From: Paragyromitra xinjiangensis
Lineage: Eukaryota; Ascomycota; Pezizomycetes; Pezizales; Discinaceae
NCBI GenBank assembly: GCA_038503065.1
Contig: JBCAMK010000003.1
Location: 434,001 to 498,000 of the forward strand
Direction: 5' to 3'
DNA: 64,000 bases
The notes under the pieces are model-generated. The model did no database searches. It was not told the origin of the DNA and saw only the letters and a list, made by a program, of their open reading frames with translations. A program made the position numbers and the translations under genes. Positions within the stretch are counted from its first letter, which is position 1. Every line of letters starts with the position of its first letter. Shown in pieces: positions 61,930 through 64,000 of the stretch.

Positions 61930-63825
61930 TTATCTTGATTCAACCCTCTTAACCCATTTCTTCTCCCCTACCCACCCTTCTAAGCCTGTAACCGCCTCCT
62001 CCTCACCCGTCGCAATTTTCTTTGCAACATCTCTAGCACTCCTAATACAATCATTTAACCCGACTCCTCCGAAGCTGCTTCCTGCCACACTAACCATTCC
62101 CCCGAACGCCCTCATTAGATCCCCATGGGCAATCCCCAGCCTTTTATCGTGACCTACATGATACTGCGGAATACAATCTTTTTGCAGTGTAGCATTGCTC
62201 AACAGTGGCTTTTCTGTAATATTTAAATGGCGCTTTAGCACCTCTGTCGCCATGCGAACTGCTTGATCTTTGTCTGGGTGGTCTTTTCTGCTCGTCCAAT
62301 AGTGTCCGCCCATCATGACTGTGACCTTTGTGCCAGCCCCGGATGACTGTGAGATGTCGTTTGTGGTGTCTGAATCGAAGATGACGCCAAGGGCGTGTTC
62401 GGGATTCTGGGTAGGGGGTACAGATTTCGGGATAAGGTAACCGAAGCCTTTAACGGGGAGAAGGTTGGGCGTACGGAAGTAGAGGTTTACGACGAGAACT
62501 GTTACGGCCGAGATAGCAGCAAGAGAGGGAGACTGAGTAGAAAGAGGAAGAAGGGAAGCGAGGGCGGGGGCAGAGAGGGTGGAGATTAGGGTACTGTGAT
62601 GAGTGATGGCTGTGGGGTGTATTACCTGAGTATCTGGGTTAACTAGAGGTCTAGATTATAAAGATGGGAGAGGTCCTGGGGGGAGGGATATTTCTGGCTT
62701 ACTTGGACTGGCTCGGGATGGCCTGGGGCATAGGAAAGTTCTTTCACATTGTATCCTGTTTTTATGGTGACTTTCGGGTTCGTCTCCAATTCCTTTGCAA
62801 GCGTAAGACTAAGTGTCTCGATCCCCCTCTTAAATGTGTAGACACTCGCATTCCCCATTTTCGTGCAGATATCCAAATTATCCCTATACAGATCTCTTCT
62901 GGTGATTTGATCATCTAGCAACTCCTCCTTCTGTCCCCTAAACATACTTCTTGCTAGGCTTCCGTATACCTCCTCGTTTCTCCACAGCCCTGGGAAAAGT
63001 GACTTGGCACTAAGCTTATCTACATCCCCCGCATAAATACCGTGGAGGGCCGCGCTAGCTAAATTGTCTGCGAGCTTCTTGTTGAAGCGCCGTGTGAGGA
63101 AGCTCCCTACGGACTCATCCTCAAGGCCACTCGGCCGGCGTTTTCGGAATGGCTCGGCGAATACCCCACTAAAGACGCCCTTCATAACGGGGAGGCCGGG
63201 GCTCAAAAGAGTAGAGAGCAAGTCACTGGGGAGTTGGTTGAGACGATTAGGGTAGTAGATGAACCGATTCTTTGCTGCTGGAGATGATTTTGGAATGATG
63301 AGAAGTTCTTTTTCGAGGCCGAGCTGACGGATCTATGGAGATGCCATTAGCCTGGCGCAATGCCCCTCTTCGTGAAAGTGTGATACCATGTCTATCGTGA
63401 CCAACCCTGCAACTGTCCAGGGACGGATGGTCCTAGGACCTTGTTCGAATAATACAGTTCCACCCTCATGCTCAACTTTCTTGGAGCGGAGCCATCCTCC
63501 TAGCCGTGGAGACTGCTCGTACAGTGTAATTGAGACCTCTGGGGCAAACTTGGTGAGGTACCATGCTGCTGATAAACCGGTTATGCCGCCACCTGTACAA
63601 AAGCAATTGGTTAGTTGGAACTCTTGTGGCAGATGCTCTGACGGAGAGTGTGAGTAAACCGAGAACTGCAACTGACTTGGTGTGGTCGACGTCGGTGGTG
63701 GTAGTAGAGTGGTGCTTAACATATGCAGAGCGAAGAAGGGCGCACTTCCGGGCGCAAAAGCGAGACGAGTACAAGACCCTTAGGGTGGATGGTATTAAGT
63801 GCTCGTGAGATGGAAGGCGTAGCAT
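61930..63825 (-). CDS. HEM14: Protoporphyrinogen oxidase (HEM14/PPOX), mitochondrial
   Basis: Exons (minus) 63825-63660, 63592-63387, 63332-62703 and 62625-61930; 565 aa (yeast HEM14 is about 539). The enzyme oxidises protoporphyrinogen IX to protoporphyrin IX with FAD on the inner mitochondrial membrane, the step before iron insertion in haem synthesis. The first 45 residues are Arg/Ser/His-rich with few acidic residues, as in a mitochondrial presequence. The FAD dinucleotide motif VLGGGITGLSAAWYL (about 54-68) spans intron 1. LYEQSPRLGGWLRS, FEQGPRTIRPW, then DESVGSFLTRRF and LASAALHGIYAGD are typical PPOX blocks. The C-terminus has VAGSSFGGVGLNDCIRSA, the late FAD-binding segment. Introns of 67, 54 and 77 nt have consistent phases. 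The acceptor of intron 3 (62626) is the least certain. Confidence 0.92.
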
Positions 63826-64000
63826 TGGTAGACAGTGGGGTTGTCAGTTCGTATGGTGATGGTTGTTTTCGTTGGGTACTGATCATCTCGTGCTGTGCCG
63901 AGGCTCAGTTCTCAAATGGTAACAAACTAGCAGGTTACAATATCGCCGGAGATATATATGGCAGAATTAATTGGTTAGCAACTTTAAAAGTACGATAAAC
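63826..64000. other. PPOX upstream region at window edge
   Basis: 175 bases upstream of the PPOX start codon; presumably its leader and promoter. Nothing else is seen. Confidence 0.4.

Overview
The window is nuclear DNA from a filamentous ascomycete (Pezizomycotina). The genes carry many short introns (mostly 47 to 93 nt, extremes 35 and 183 nt) with GTA/GTG/GTT donors, CTAAC or CTGAT-like branch sites and AG acceptors. The gene set (KAR9-type karyogamy protein, PDR-type ABC transporter, a CYP52-like P450, GH20, CDC25, NAB2) is typical of that group. The long gene-poor stretches would suit a Pezizomycetes-type genome, but I cannot place it further. I rebuilt the spliced genes by hand from phase-consistent introns, and each reconstructed CDS length divides by three.

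Layout. 1-232: the 3' end of an unrecognised gene. 1515-4496 (+): KAR9. 5380-6333 (-): a 3-hydroxyacyl-CoA dehydrogenase-like enzyme. 7433-9274 (-): NAB2-like CCCH zinc finger protein. 9929-11971 (-): cytochrome P450, 7 exons. 11972-19544: a 7.6 kb gene-free, decayed-looking island. 19545-21372 (-): GH20 beta-N-acetylhexosaminidase. 23611-26969 (-): a GH3 glycosidase pseudogene full of stops and frameshifts, with a 234-bp Tc1/mariner-type MITE inside it. 28100-28843 (+): a small three-exon coiled-coil protein of unknown function. 30093-31603 (-): triple-KH RNA-binding protein. 34015-35610 (+): RED/IK-like spliceosomal protein. 36493-37506 (-) and 37850-39042 (+): Elongin A and THOC7 sharing a 343-bp divergent promoter. 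39043-46382: gene-free. 46383-48235 (-): CDC25 phosphatase, 5 exons. 48236-52658: gene-free. 52659-57502 (-): PDR-type ABC transporter, 8 exons, 1479 aa. 57503-61929: gene-free, holding a 166-bp fold-back element with 50-bp inverted repeats. 61930-63825 (-): protoporphyrinogen oxidase.

Function. Five genes (NAB2, KH protein, RED, Elongin A, THOC7) act in nuclear mRNA synthesis, splicing, packaging or export, and four of them lie within 9 kb. KAR9 and CDC25 serve spindle positioning and mitotic entry. PPOX is haem biosynthesis and the P450 is a haem user. The transporter, P450 and glycosidases are accessory-type genes and sit beside the degraded islands.

I see no rRNA, tRNA, CRISPR or prokaryotic-type system. 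The most notable items are the MITE inside the GH3 pseudogene, the fold-back element, the undescribed coiled-coil gene, the 35-nt CDC25 intron and the NAB2 intron that splits a zinc-ligand codon.
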